Of a DNA stretch of 64,000 nucleotides, positions 42,801 to 50,268 are shown piece by piece. Both the position numbers and the translations under genes were made by a program. The notes under the pieces are model-generated. The model was given only the letters and a program-made list of their open reading frames with translations. It was not told the DNA's origin and searched no databases. Source of the stretch: Gaetbulibacter_A sp043876815 (GTDB lineage Bacteria > Bacteroidota > Bacteroidia > Flavobacteriales > Flavobacteriaceae); the NCBI RefSeq assembly GCF_043876815.1, contig NZ_JBAWKA010000001.1, positions 1 through 64,000 of the forward strand, given 5' to 3'. How positions within the stretch are numbered: position 1 is the first letter of the stretch; each line of letters opens with the position of its first letter.

Positions 42801-43526
42801 TTATTCGTAATACAAGATTGTTTCGTCAAGAATTTGAAGAATCTGCTTGATATTGTTTGCACCTCTCTCCAATGCTTTTAATGTGTCTTTTATGTTAGTA
42901 ATGTTAAGTTTCAGAGAGGTAAGAAAATATTGGTCGGACTTGAGTTGTTCAAAATCTGCAGGTATACCTCGTTCACTCCATTCCCAATCTAGAAAATGGT
43001 TACGAATATATGGAAGGTATACAGTAAAGAATTCATGTTCATCGTCTGCAGTATCATCATAAATTTCTTTAATGGAAGTAGTGTAGTAGTTCATCAATTT
43101 ATTCTTGAGTTCTATATTATTTAATCGTTCCAATCCAATTTTTTTTATTAGTTGATAACCATTGTCTATAAGAACTATTCGTCTATAAATCAGCACTCTT
43201 CCAAGATGATATTCTAAAGAGTCGTATGGAATATTGCCGTTTTCTAATGCATTGATTACCGTTGACTGGATTTTTATATCCTCTGCTCTTTGGACATAAG
43301 TTTGATGAATATTTAGACTATCGCTAATCAGATTGCTACGTACTTCAATGAGCACATCCGCAATTTCTCTGTTAAGTTTCCTTTGTTCGTTCCAATTATT
43401 TACTTGAAGCGCCAAAAGAATACCAATCATAACCAATACAATTTCACCAATGGCATATTTCAAATACTTTCCAGTTTTTCCTTCCAAAAGTAGGTTTTGT
43501 CTAATTTTCCTAAAGAATTTTATCAT
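42801..43526 (-). CDS. DUF6090-like membrane-anchored cassette protein
   Basis: 241 residues: FFRKIRQNLLLEGKTGK tail, helix YAIGEIVLVMIGILLALQVN. Variable domain with IKKIGLERLNNIELKNK (short helix common to many members), DTADDEHEFFTVYLPYI and a C-terminal LERGANNIKQILQILD. A 60-bp 3' leader separates its stop from the GTTATT box, unlike most cassettes. Confidence 0.83.
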   Translation of the reverse strand: MIKFFRKIRQNLLLEGKTGKYLKYAIGEIVLVMIGILLALQVNNWNEQRKLNREIADVLIEVRSNLISDSLNIHQTYVQRAEDIKIQSTVINALENGNIPYDSLEYHLGRVLIYRRIVLIDNGYQLIKKIGLERLNNIELKNKLMNYYTTSIKEIYDDTADDEHEFFTVYLPYIRNHFLDWEWSERGIPADFEQLKSDQYFLTSLKLNITNIKDTLKALERGANNIKQILQILDETILYYE

Positions 43527-43554
43527 TGGTTAGCAGTTTCTGATAATGAAGCAC

Positions 43555-43682
43555 AACGTTTGGTGTATGGTTAGTTTTGTGGTTCGCAACTAATTTAGTA
43601 AACAAATACTTGCCAGAGAAAATTTCGAAGGAATTTTCCAGATAAGCACTAGCCAAAGCAATTAATTTATACACACTGTTGT
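43555..43682 (-). repeat. attC-like site (128 bp)
   Basis: AACG to GTTGTG; arms GTGTATGGTTAG and TTAATTTATACAC; centre GAAAATTTCgaaGGAATTTTC. Confidence 0.85.
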
Positions 43683-43745
43683 GTGCTGTTATTCCTCTAA
43701 TTGTGAAACGTAGATATAAAAGTTCAATGTTTGCAACAGGATTAT

Positions 43746-44960
43746 TTAAAATCCGAACTCAATATAGGGCTCTGTATCGGGTTCGTCAGGAGCAATTAAC
43801 ATTTTGGGTTCGTCTGAAAGTATAAATAAAACGCTAACGTTAGTGTTTGGTTTGCAGATATCGCCACTTCCTCCTTCTTCCTTATATCGAAATAAATTTA
43901 TAATACGTTCCTTGTCAAAGTCTTCCGTGGACTCATTAAAAGTTGTTTTGATGACAGGTGTTCTCTTTCTGGAAATCAACCAGCGTCGAAGGCTATCTGG
44001 CGTTACATTATATCTATTAGCATAGTCAATAGCTCTATTTGTAAAATCGTTATTTACATGCGGAACATTGGCGTTGTATGTGAAAGTAGCACCATTAAAG
44101 GGTCTAAATTCCTTAACTTGACTCGATGAGCATTCTAGGTTTGCCACTTTTTCCTTGCCGCCTAACAAGTAATTATGCCCAGTGGCATGAGGGATGGTCT
44201 CAATAAAATTTAAAGCTTCTTTATAGGTCTTTTTTTGGAGAGCACCCCTTACGACACAGGCATACGGTAAACCAATGGAGTCGCATTTTAACATATCTAA
44301 ACAGTTAACATTAATCGAAATCCCATCCTTATTAATGCCAGGACCTCCACCAACAATTCCTGGGTAAGAAATATGATATAGTTGAGATCTGTCTTGATCG
44401 GTGGTTTTAAAAAGAGTAAGAAACGGATGCCAATATTCCGAAATATCCATATTTTGTCCAGCCATAGACGGATTAGCATCGGTTTTATCGACACCAAATG
44501 AGGTGCAATGTTGTCCCGCATCGGTGGCAGGAATAATATTATTATCTAAATATTTGGAATATTCTTCATATAAATTCAACCAGTAAATGTCATTGAATGC
44601 GATATTAGAGCCATCTGCAACACCCCTTATTTCATCCCATAAATTCGGTGTAAACTTTTTTATTGAAGATTCAAAATTCTGGTATGCCATAAAGGCCTGA
44701 ATAATTGAATCCGCATCCACTTTATAATTATCTTCAGTGTCAGTCTTTATAGCCTCAATTAATTCTTGAATTCGATTGCTTAAAAGTTCTCCATGCTTGA
44801 AGCCTTGTCCATACGGGGTACCGCTTAATTCAACGAAAGTTAGTTTCCCATTTGCGAGAGCGGTTTTTTTGGATAGTTGTTTTGGATGGTTGCGGCATTG
44901 AAAACTGATAATGACTAATAATAAAATTAGGACCAATCGAAATGTTTTGTTGGTGTTCAT
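43746..44960 (-). CDS. C45-family (acyltransferase-like) peptidase lipoprotein
   Basis: 404 residues from ATG at 44,960 with a lipoprotein signal (FRLVLILLLVIISFQC). C45 (acyl-coenzyme A:6-aminopenicillanic-acid acyltransferase) features: LSGTPYGQGFKHGELL near the N-terminus and the self-processing Cys in GQHCTSFGVDKT (about residue 156), followed by GQNMDISEYWHPF and GGPGINKDGISINVN. Such Ntn-hydrolases cut N-acyl amides after autocleavage before Cys. Ends GTTGTGTGC and GCACACAAC are perfectly complementary. Confidence 0.85.
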   Translation of the reverse strand: MNTNKTFRLVLILLLVIISFQCRNHPKQLSKKTALANGKLTFVELSGTPYGQGFKHGELLSNRIQELIEAIKTDTEDNYKVDADSIIQAFMAYQNFESSIKKFTPNLWDEIRGVADGSNIAFNDIYWLNLYEEYSKYLDNNIIPATDAGQHCTSFGVDKTDANPSMAGQNMDISEYWHPFLTLFKTTDQDRSQLYHISYPGIVGGGPGINKDGISINVNCLDMLKCDSIGLPYACVVRGALQKKTYKEALNFIETIPHATGHNYLLGGKEKVANLECSSSQVKEFRPFNGATFTYNANVPHVNNDFTNRAIDYANRYNVTPDSLRRWLISRKRTPVIKTTFNESTEDFDKERIINLFRYKEEGGSGDICKPNTNVSVLFILSDEPKMLIAPDEPDTEPYIEFGF

Positions 44961-44981
44961 AATTGTTTTTTTATTGCACAC

Positions 44982-45107
44982 AACGGTTTTGTGTATGGTT
45001 GGTTGCGCGGATAAGCACGAAAGTTAGCAAATACAAACCGAATAGAAAATCCGCGAGGATTTTCGTAAGTAGGCGAGTATTAGCAATGAATTATACACGT
45101 TGTTGTG
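44982..45107 (-). repeat. attC-like site (126 bp)
   Basis: AACGG to GTTGTG; GTGTATGGTTGGTTGC and GCAATGAATTATACAC arms; centre GAAAATCCgcgaGGATTTTC. Confidence 0.87.
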
Positions 45108-45113
45108 CTTTCG

Positions 45114-45863
45114 TTATTTTTCAATTTCTGTTACTATTTCTTTTGCAAGGTTTATCGTCTTTGAATATAAATCAGAAAGTAACATAGATTGGTATCTTCT
45201 TCCATTTACCATAATCTCCAATCGTTTATCAGCGATTACACTTTTCAGATTGATGTTTTCAATTGGTCTTGGATCGTCTTTATATAATTCAGATTGACGA
45301 TGCCAAGGATTTGATTTGTTATAGATCCAGTAATAATTCGCTTTTACATATGGCTCAAACTGGGCTTTTATCTCTGAATTAGCATTATTTTCTCGACTTT
45401 TCAATTGTTCTAGATGTCGATAATAGTCTAATATTTTGACTTGTAGTTTATCATCGATAAATGACATTCCATTGGAATTTATGAGTGCATTAAAACCGCT
45501 TTCATTGACCTCTATATTGCGCTCATACATTAAATAAATCAAATACAACTGTATGTTGTCATCGACTGGTTTTAAAGTCTTAAATTGACTCAAAAACGTA
45601 TTGGAATATTCCAGTGTGGTCCCAGTTTCAGTTAATAATTTTTCTGCCTGTTTAATATCATCATTCAAATTAAGACTTATTGTTTCTAAATGCTTTTTCG
45701 CTTGATTGATGTTTTTTTTGTTCTCATTCCAGTTATTTATAGATAACGCAATCAAAATCCCAATAACAACCAGCACTATTTCTCCAATGGCATACTTTAA
45801 ATACTTTCCTGTTTTGTTTTTCTCCATAAGGTCGTATCGTATTTTTCTAAAGAATTTTATCAT
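45114..45863 (-). CDS. DUF6090-like membrane-anchored cassette protein
   Basis: 249 residues. Anchor FFRKIRYDLMEKNKTGK plus YAIGEIVLVVIGILIALSIN, almost the same as the gene at 31,033, but its outer domain differs (FNALINSNGMSFIDDKLQVK, ILDYYRHLEQLKSREN, WHRQSELYKDDP). Stop TAA at 45,114-45,116 in GTTATTTT. 5' leader TGATAATGAAGCACAACG. Confidence 0.84.
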   Translation of the reverse strand: MIKFFRKIRYDLMEKNKTGKYLKYAIGEIVLVVIGILIALSINNWNENKKNINQAKKHLETISLNLNDDIKQAEKLLTETGTTLEYSNTFLSQFKTLKPVDDNIQLYLIYLMYERNIEVNESGFNALINSNGMSFIDDKLQVKILDYYRHLEQLKSRENNANSEIKAQFEPYVKANYYWIYNKSNPWHRQSELYKDDPRPIENINLKSVIADKRLEIMVNGRRYQSMLLSDLYSKTINLAKEIVTEIEK

Positions 45864-45891
45864 TGGTTAGCGGTTTCTGATAATGAAGCAC

Positions 45892-46019
45892 AACGTTGTT
45901 GTGTATGAGTTGTGGCGTGTCTCGTCACGAACCATTAAAAGCACAAAACTCCGCAGGAAAATCCTCGCAGATTTTCCGGAGAAGCACTGACCCAGCCATA
46001 ACTTATACAAGGTGTTGTG
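45892..46019 (-). repeat. attC-like site (128 bp)
   Basis: AACG to GTTGTG; GTGTATGAGTTGTGGCG and GCCATAACTTATACA arms; inner stem CCGCAGGAAAATCctcgcaGATTTTCCGG, of a different sequence from other sites. Confidence 0.82.
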
Positions 46020-46071
46020 CTTTCGTTATTTTAATTTAGAATACAACAGATTAATTAGCTTAACAATTTCA

Positions 46072-46839
46072 TCATTCATACGATTCAATAGATGTGCACT
46101 CGATTTTTAATTCAGTTGCTATAGCGTTACACATATTTTGAGCACTTGTCAACAAATCTGTCATATAGCGCTTATAAACAATTTGATTTCGTAAGCCATG
46201 TATTTGTCTGCTTTTAAAGCCCTTATTATTTATAAGTGTTTTAATGTCAGATTTGAATTTATTCTTTGTAGGTAAGGTGGAATCATAAACATAAAATCCT
46301 GTGTCATTATGGAAGTCAATCTCAAGAGATTGTGCAGTACTTCGAAAATAACTTAATTGACCTTTTATATATTCAAGATTTGAATAATAATTGCTAATCG
46401 ATGTTTGTATAATTTCTGATTTTATATTTTGAAGTTTACCCGAGTTAAACAGTTCATTGTAAACACTATTTGGTAAATTAAGAGCTTTGTAGTATCCAAT
46501 GCCTTCTATGCCTAGCTGGAGAGTAGGTTCAGAAACTCCCTCAATATTTTTATTATGAAGGCCACTTGCCACCTCATTCATACTGAATATTATAGAATCT
46601 TTAATAGCTATATCATTTTTGAGACTTTTTACAATAGATTCAGCTTCATGATGAAGTTTAAGTAATGATATATTTTCCTCTTTGTTTACTTTATGGGAAT
46701 CATTCAAATTGTTAAGTTGCAATGCTATTAAAATTCCGATTACCACAAGTATAATTTCCCCGATTGCATAAGTCAGATATTTTGCGAACTTGTTTTTAGA
46801 CAGTGTTTTTTGTCTAATTTTTCTAAAGAATTTTATCAT
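46072..46839 (-). CDS. DUF6090-like membrane-anchored cassette protein
   Basis: 255 residues: FFRKIRQKTLSKNKFAK tail, helix YAIGEIILVVIGILIALQLN, NNLND in place of NNWNE. Variable region LKLHHEAESIVKSLKND, VYNELFNSGKLQNIKSE and FKSRQIHGLRNQIVYKRY. A 3' leader of about 45 bp precedes the GTTATTTT box (46,026). Confidence 0.83.
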   Translation of the reverse strand: MIKFFRKIRQKTLSKNKFAKYLTYAIGEIILVVIGILIALQLNNLNDSHKVNKEENISLLKLHHEAESIVKSLKNDIAIKDSIIFSMNEVASGLHNKNIEGVSEPTLQLGIEGIGYYKALNLPNSVYNELFNSGKLQNIKSEIIQTSISNYYSNLEYIKGQLSYFRSTAQSLEIDFHNDTGFYVYDSTLPTKNKFKSDIKTLINNKGFKSRQIHGLRNQIVYKRYMTDLLTSAQNMCNAIATELKIECTSIESYE

Positions 46840-46867
46840 TGGTTACTGGCTGGTCATAATGAAGCAC

Positions 46868-46996
46868 AACGTGTTTGTGTATGGTTAGTTGCGTGGTTAA
46901 GCAACTAATTTAGCAAAAATGGAACGAACCAGAGGAAATTCCGAAGGAATTTCCAAGTAGGCTAGAACCAAGCAATTAATTATACACGGTGTGGTG
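46868..46996 (-). repeat. attC-like site (129 bp)
   Basis: AACG, GTGTATGGTTAGTTGC, GGAAATTCCgaaGGAATTTCC, GCAATTAATTATACAC, final core GTGGTG (GTTGTG with one change). Confidence 0.85.
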
Positions 46997-47019
46997 CTTT
47001 CGTTATTTTAATTTAGGTG

Positions 47020-47787
47020 TTATCTACTTAATTCGTTGTCAATTAGCGAAATAAGCTTCTTACATTTTTTAGTCATTTCCAAAAATATTCCATTCATAAC
47101 TCCAAAATTGAGAGCAGCAAAAGCGAAACCATTCTTTTGCTTTTGGTCATTAAATATATCACCAAAGGTTTCTTCTGTTAAGTTTCCATATACTCCCATT
47201 TTTCCGTTTGACTGCTGAAATACGTAGTTTCTTGACATAGAACTTATATCGTGTTTTTCATAACTACCTGGATGTAATGTTTGTTCGGCATCATTTCTCC
47301 AATGATTTTCCGAATTCTTTAATTTTTTGTAGAGCAAGTCTAAATTCAGTAAATCATTTTTGATTGAATCATTTGATATTATGGCAAAATTCCCTGAATT
47401 TTTCAACTCTTGATAAGTATTGTCAATTAAATAAAAACTTTGCCAAGTGTAGATATCTACAAGGTGTTTATTAAAAGAATTCCAATCACCCACAGGTTTA
47501 CCATTAAAATGTTCTAATACTATGTTAGATGAATTAATTAGTGAATTTCGTCTATCAACAAATTGATTCATTTCTGTAATTGAAAGTTGTAAATCTCTTT
47601 TGATATTATTGAGATAAATTATTTCGTTATCTCTTATCTTTCCTTTTTCGTTCCAATTATTAATTGAAAGTGCGATTAGAATCCCAATAACAACAAGTAC
47701 AATTTCGCCAATAGCATATTTAAAATACTTTCCAGTTTTATTTTCCATAAGCAAGTTTTGGCGAATTTTTCTAAAGAATTTTATCAT
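47020..47787 (-). CDS. DUF6090-like membrane-anchored cassette protein
   Basis: 255 residues with anchor FFRKIRQNLLMENKTGK and YAIGEIVLVVIGILIALSIN. Outer part: LNNIKRDLQLSITEMNQF, YQELKNSGNFAIISNDSI, KNSENHWRNDAEQ. Second cassette from the integrase. Confidence 0.84.
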   Translation of the reverse strand: MIKFFRKIRQNLLMENKTGKYFKYAIGEIVLVVIGILIALSINNWNEKGKIRDNEIIYLNNIKRDLQLSITEMNQFVDRRNSLINSSNIVLEHFNGKPVGDWNSFNKHLVDIYTWQSFYLIDNTYQELKNSGNFAIISNDSIKNDLLNLDLLYKKLKNSENHWRNDAEQTLHPGSYEKHDISSMSRNYVFQQSNGKMGVYGNLTEETFGDIFNDQKQKNGFAFAALNFGVMNGIFLEMTKKCKKLISLIDNELSR

Positions 47788-47815
47788 TGGTTATCGGTTT
47801 TTGGTAATGAAGCAC

Positions 47816-47942
47816 AACGGTCTTGTGTATGGTTAGTTGCGTGGCTAAGCAACTAATTTAGCAAATAAATCACAGATAGAATATTCCGCAGGAATGTTCG
47901 TAAGTCGGCAGTGACCAAGCAATTAATTATACACGGTGTTGT
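47816..47942 (-). repeat. attC-like site (127 bp), first site of the array
   Basis: AACGG to GTTGT; GTGTATGGTTAGTTGC and GCAATTAATTATACAC arms; centre GAATATTCCgcaGGAATGTTC. Nearest attC to the integrase. Confidence 0.87.
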
Positions 47943-47953
47943 ACGCTGTACTT

Positions 47954-48493
47954 TTATATTCTTTCCCCCTTTTTGTCATATTCTTTAGTACGTCTCAAAA
48001 CACCTTTTTTATTATAAATTCTAATTTCGCTGATGATCCCATTCGAATGATAGACTTTGACTTTTCCTATCGGTTTTCCGTTTTTAAAATTTCCTTCTAT
48101 CCTTAAAGTTCCGTCATTGTAATAGTCTTTTTGTTGTCCATCGCAAACTTTGTCACAACAACAGTAACCTGAAAATCGTGGCTTGGAGGTTGGTTCATAG
48201 CATTCCTGAATTTTTTTAGTGTAGAGCGTGTCAATATTCACACCTTTTTTTAAGTTCACGCTTTGATTGATACCATCGAATTCCGCAATAAGCTTATATT
48301 CTCCAGACTCTTTCAGAGTTATTGTTCCAATTGAGTCAGTTATATAAAATTTTTTGTCAGATTTCTCTAAATGATATAAAAGGCTGTATTCCACTTTTTG
48401 CGAACACGGATTTTTTATCATTAGGTTGTATTTAATCTCTTGTCCGAAAGAGTTTATCGAAATTGCCAATATGAAGACTAGAACTATTTTCAA
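47954..48493 (-). CDS. secreted YwqK/MORN-like repeat protein (first cassette)
   Basis: 179 residues from a TTG at 48,491-48,493, which gives a signal peptide (KIVLVFILAISINSFGQ). An ATG at 48,535 is in frame but lies beyond the cassette boundary (48,518), inside the attI palindrome. The N-terminal half is an Ig-like beta domain (IMVKNP-like segment, DSIGTITLKESGEYKLIA); a Cys cluster (GYCCCDKVCDG, about residues 114-124) is followed by YwqK units (YYNDGTLRIEGNFKNGKP, VYHSNGIISEIRIYN). First cassette after attI, so probably the best transcribed. Ends GTTGTACGC and GCGTACAAC pair. Confidence 0.75.
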   Translation of the reverse strand: MKIVLVFILAISINSFGQEIKYNLMIKNPCSQKVEYSLLYHLEKSDKKFYITDSIGTITLKESGEYKLIAEFDGINQSVNLKKGVNIDTLYTKKIQECYEPTSKPRFSGYCCCDKVCDGQQKDYYNDGTLRIEGNFKNGKPIGKVKVYHSNGIISEIRIYNKKGVLRRTKEYDKKGERI

Positions 48494-48518
48494 GTTTTGG
48501 GTTTTTGGTATTGCGTAC

Positions 48519-48590
48519 AACGTATGGCTAAACACAATTGTGTTTAGCTATACTATGTTTATTTGTTATAAATATAGAAAAATTCCTATA
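48519..48590 (-). other. attI-like site between integrase stop and first cassette
   Basis: AACG core at 48,519-48,522 with GTAC outside it, then TATG and a perfect 22-bp palindrome (half GCTAAACACAA, 48,526-48,536, mirrored to 48,547), then an AT-rich stretch (AAATATAGAAAAATTC) reaching the integrase stop codon. No attC arms. Repeated at 10,426-10,500. The palindrome could also terminate the integrase transcript or be the binding site. Confidence 0.78.
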
Positions 48591-49716
48591 AATCCATGGG
48601 GTTTTTTATGGCAGCAAAGCTTGTAGTAGCAACATGAGTGTAAATCTCCGTGGTTTTGGTCGAATTATGGCCTAGTAAAATTTGAATGTATCTTAGGTCG
48701 GTACCATTTTCCAATAAATGTGTGGCAAAACTATGTCGTAAAGTGTGTGCCGTAACATGCTTTTTTATACCCGCTATTTGAGTACTGTAATTAATAATAT
48801 TTTGAATACTACTGGCGCTATATCGCTCTTTAGTCTGCCCTTCAAATAAATAGTTGTTTGGCTTGTATTGCTTGTAGTATAAACGAAGATCCTCTAAAAC
48901 AGTCTTTGCTAAAAGCGTATATCGGTCTTTATTGCCTTTAGCATCATTTACTTTAACCACCATCCGTTCACTGTCAATATCACTTATTTTTAGATTGATA
49001 AGTTCGCTTCGCCTTAAACCCGCAGAGTAAAGCAACCCCAGAATACATTTGTGTTTTAAATTATTGGTTGCCGTAATCATCATTTTTATTTCTCTTGGGG
49101 ATAGGACCACTAGCAACTTGCGTTGTCTTCTTGGTCTTTCTATATCGTAAAATTGATTCGGTAAATCCAAAACAATTTCAAAGTAAAACTTAATGCTATT
49201 GATACTTTGGTTAATATAGGAGTTGGAAGCTTTATTCCGAACCATATATTTAAGATATTCTCTTACTTGAAATTCGTTCAAATGAGAAATAGCTGTGTCC
49301 GGAAAGTAATTTAAAAACTTTTCAAAACATGAAACATAAGTTTTAACGGTATTATTGGCATAACCCTTAAGTTCGAGTTTATCTAAATATGAAGAGGGAC
49401 AACATTTATACCCTTGAGGTAAATTGCGATTTCTAAACCAACTAACATCAAAAACCTCATCTAAATTTTTAGCGTGTGATTTTTTAAAAAAATAGGTAGA
49501 ATTGATCCAGGCAATACCTCGAAAATGATTGAAAATTAGGGTAACATGCTCTTTAGTATTCAAAAGGCAATAAATTTCTTTGGAAGCATTCCATGAAATC
49601 TCGGGAAGGGCTTTTACCATGCGTTCAAGAACTTTATCCGAGCGAAACTGTAAACCTATATATTTCTTATTGTCAATAGATAGGTGTATTAATGTAATGT
49701 GTTTTTTTAAATCCAT
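48586..49716 (-). CDS. XerC/D-type tyrosine recombinase, cassette-array integrase
   Basis: 376 residues from ATG at 49,716 (GTG at 49,725 also possible). An extra N-terminal domain (about 1-95, beta-rich, LIHLSIDNKKYIGLQF), SAM-like core-binding domain (about 105-185, YANNTVKTYVSCFEKFLNYF), and catalytic domain. Catalytic residues are all visible: R235 (SAGLRRSEL), K260 (DAKGNKDR), H324 and R327 (HTLRHSFATHLL), H350 (LLGHNS), Y359 (TTEIYTHV). The C-terminus KNPMDL recalls the SPLD end of IntI, but the extra helix insertion of IntI between K and HxxR is absent (64 residues here, about 105 in IntI1). It lies at the array edge and reads toward the cassettes, opposite to the usual integron layout. 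I infer it moves the cassettes. Confidence 0.9.
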   Translation of the reverse strand: MDLKKHITLIHLSIDNKKYIGLQFRSDKVLERMVKALPEISWNASKEIYCLLNTKEHVTLIFNHFRGIAWINSTYFFKKSHAKNLDEVFDVSWFRNRNLPQGYKCCPSSYLDKLELKGYANNTVKTYVSCFEKFLNYFPDTAISHLNEFQVREYLKYMVRNKASNSYINQSINSIKFYFEIVLDLPNQFYDIERPRRQRKLLVVLSPREIKMMITATNNLKHKCILGLLYSAGLRRSELINLKISDIDSERMVVKVNDAKGNKDRYTLLAKTVLEDLRLYYKQYKPNNYLFEGQTKERYSASSIQNIINYSTQIAGIKKHVTAHTLRHSFATHLLENGTDLRYIQILLGHNSTKTTEIYTHVATTSFAAIKNPMDL

Positions 49717-49769
49717 AAGGACCACAATACGACATTATTTTCCAAAAAGAAGGACTTAACCGTAAATTA

Positions 49770-49802
49770 TACGTTTAATATACGTTTGTAAATGTTTGTG
49801 AA
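49770..49802. repeat. 11-bp tandem direct repeats upstream of the integrase
   Basis: Three consecutive units: TACGTTTAATA, TACGTTTGTAA, ATGTTTGTGAA, one helical turn apart, 54-86 bp upstream of the integrase ATG. They may bind the recombinase or a regulator, or flank the integrase promoter. A mirror ACCGTAAATTATACG lies just before them. Confidence 0.55.
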
Positions 49803-49852
49803 CGAATATTATATCGAGGAATCAAAATTTAATCCAAAGGAAGTTTTAACAC

Positions 49853-50248
49853 TTACTTCACCAACACACCTTTTACCTCCATCAGCGGAATAGGCTGTAA
49901 AGCCTTTGTATTAATACTGTTCTTTCTGAAAAGATAGGTTTTATCGAACATCGTATTCCCGATAAAAAAAGAGACTTTAAACTGGTTGTTCAAAGCAAAC
50001 AGTTCTTCGGTCATGAGCTCGATCTTGGCATAACTTTTTTTAGGAAGCAGATCTAGTTTCTTTCTAAAGGTCGCCGTCTTTTTAGCTTCAGAATACCCGT
50101 TGCTCACAATAAGAACAAGTTCCAGGTCCTCATCACGATCGTTTATAATATAGGCATTCCAGTCGTCTGTTTGGTAGGTTTCATTATATTCATTCACCAC
50201 AGCAATATAAACCTGGTCGACCTTTGGAATATGAATGTCTTCTTTCAT
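49853..50248 (-). CDS. conserved hypothetical protein next to the integrase
   Basis: 131 residues, cytosolic, beta-rich (VDQVYIAVVNEYNETY, DLELVLIVSNGY, FKVSFFIGNTMFDKTYLF). No signal peptide. I do not know the family. It is transcribed with the RND cluster direction, 20 bp after the outer-membrane gene on the minus strand (50,248 to 50,269), so it may be the last gene of that operon. A damaged copy of its 3' part occurs in the array at 32,733-32,920, linking this flank to the array's history. Confidence 0.75.
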   Translation of the reverse strand: MKEDIHIPKVDQVYIAVVNEYNETYQTDDWNAYIINDRDEDLELVLIVSNGYSEAKKTATFRKKLDLLPKKSYAKIELMTEELFALNNQFKVSFFIGNTMFDKTYLFRKNSINTKALQPIPLMEVKGVLVK

Positions 50249-50268
50249 AGCTGCAAAACTAATAAAAC

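Noticed and set aside
7947..47787. DUF6090-like genes as recent tandem duplicates
   Set aside because: Outer domains are too divergent and copies are interspersed with unrelated cassettes, each with its own ends.
48526..48547. 22-bp palindrome as a simple terminator only
   Set aside because: It has no T-tract, and the whole neighbourhood including the AACG core recurs at 10,426-10,500, which points to a recombination site.
1..48590. CRISPR array
   Set aside because: The repeats are 45-190 bp, separated by gene-sized units, and no Cas genes are present.
48586..49716. Recombinase as a prophage or ICE integrase
   Set aside because: No phage structural, conjugation or tRNA attachment features occur nearby, and the recombinase lies at the edge of the site array.
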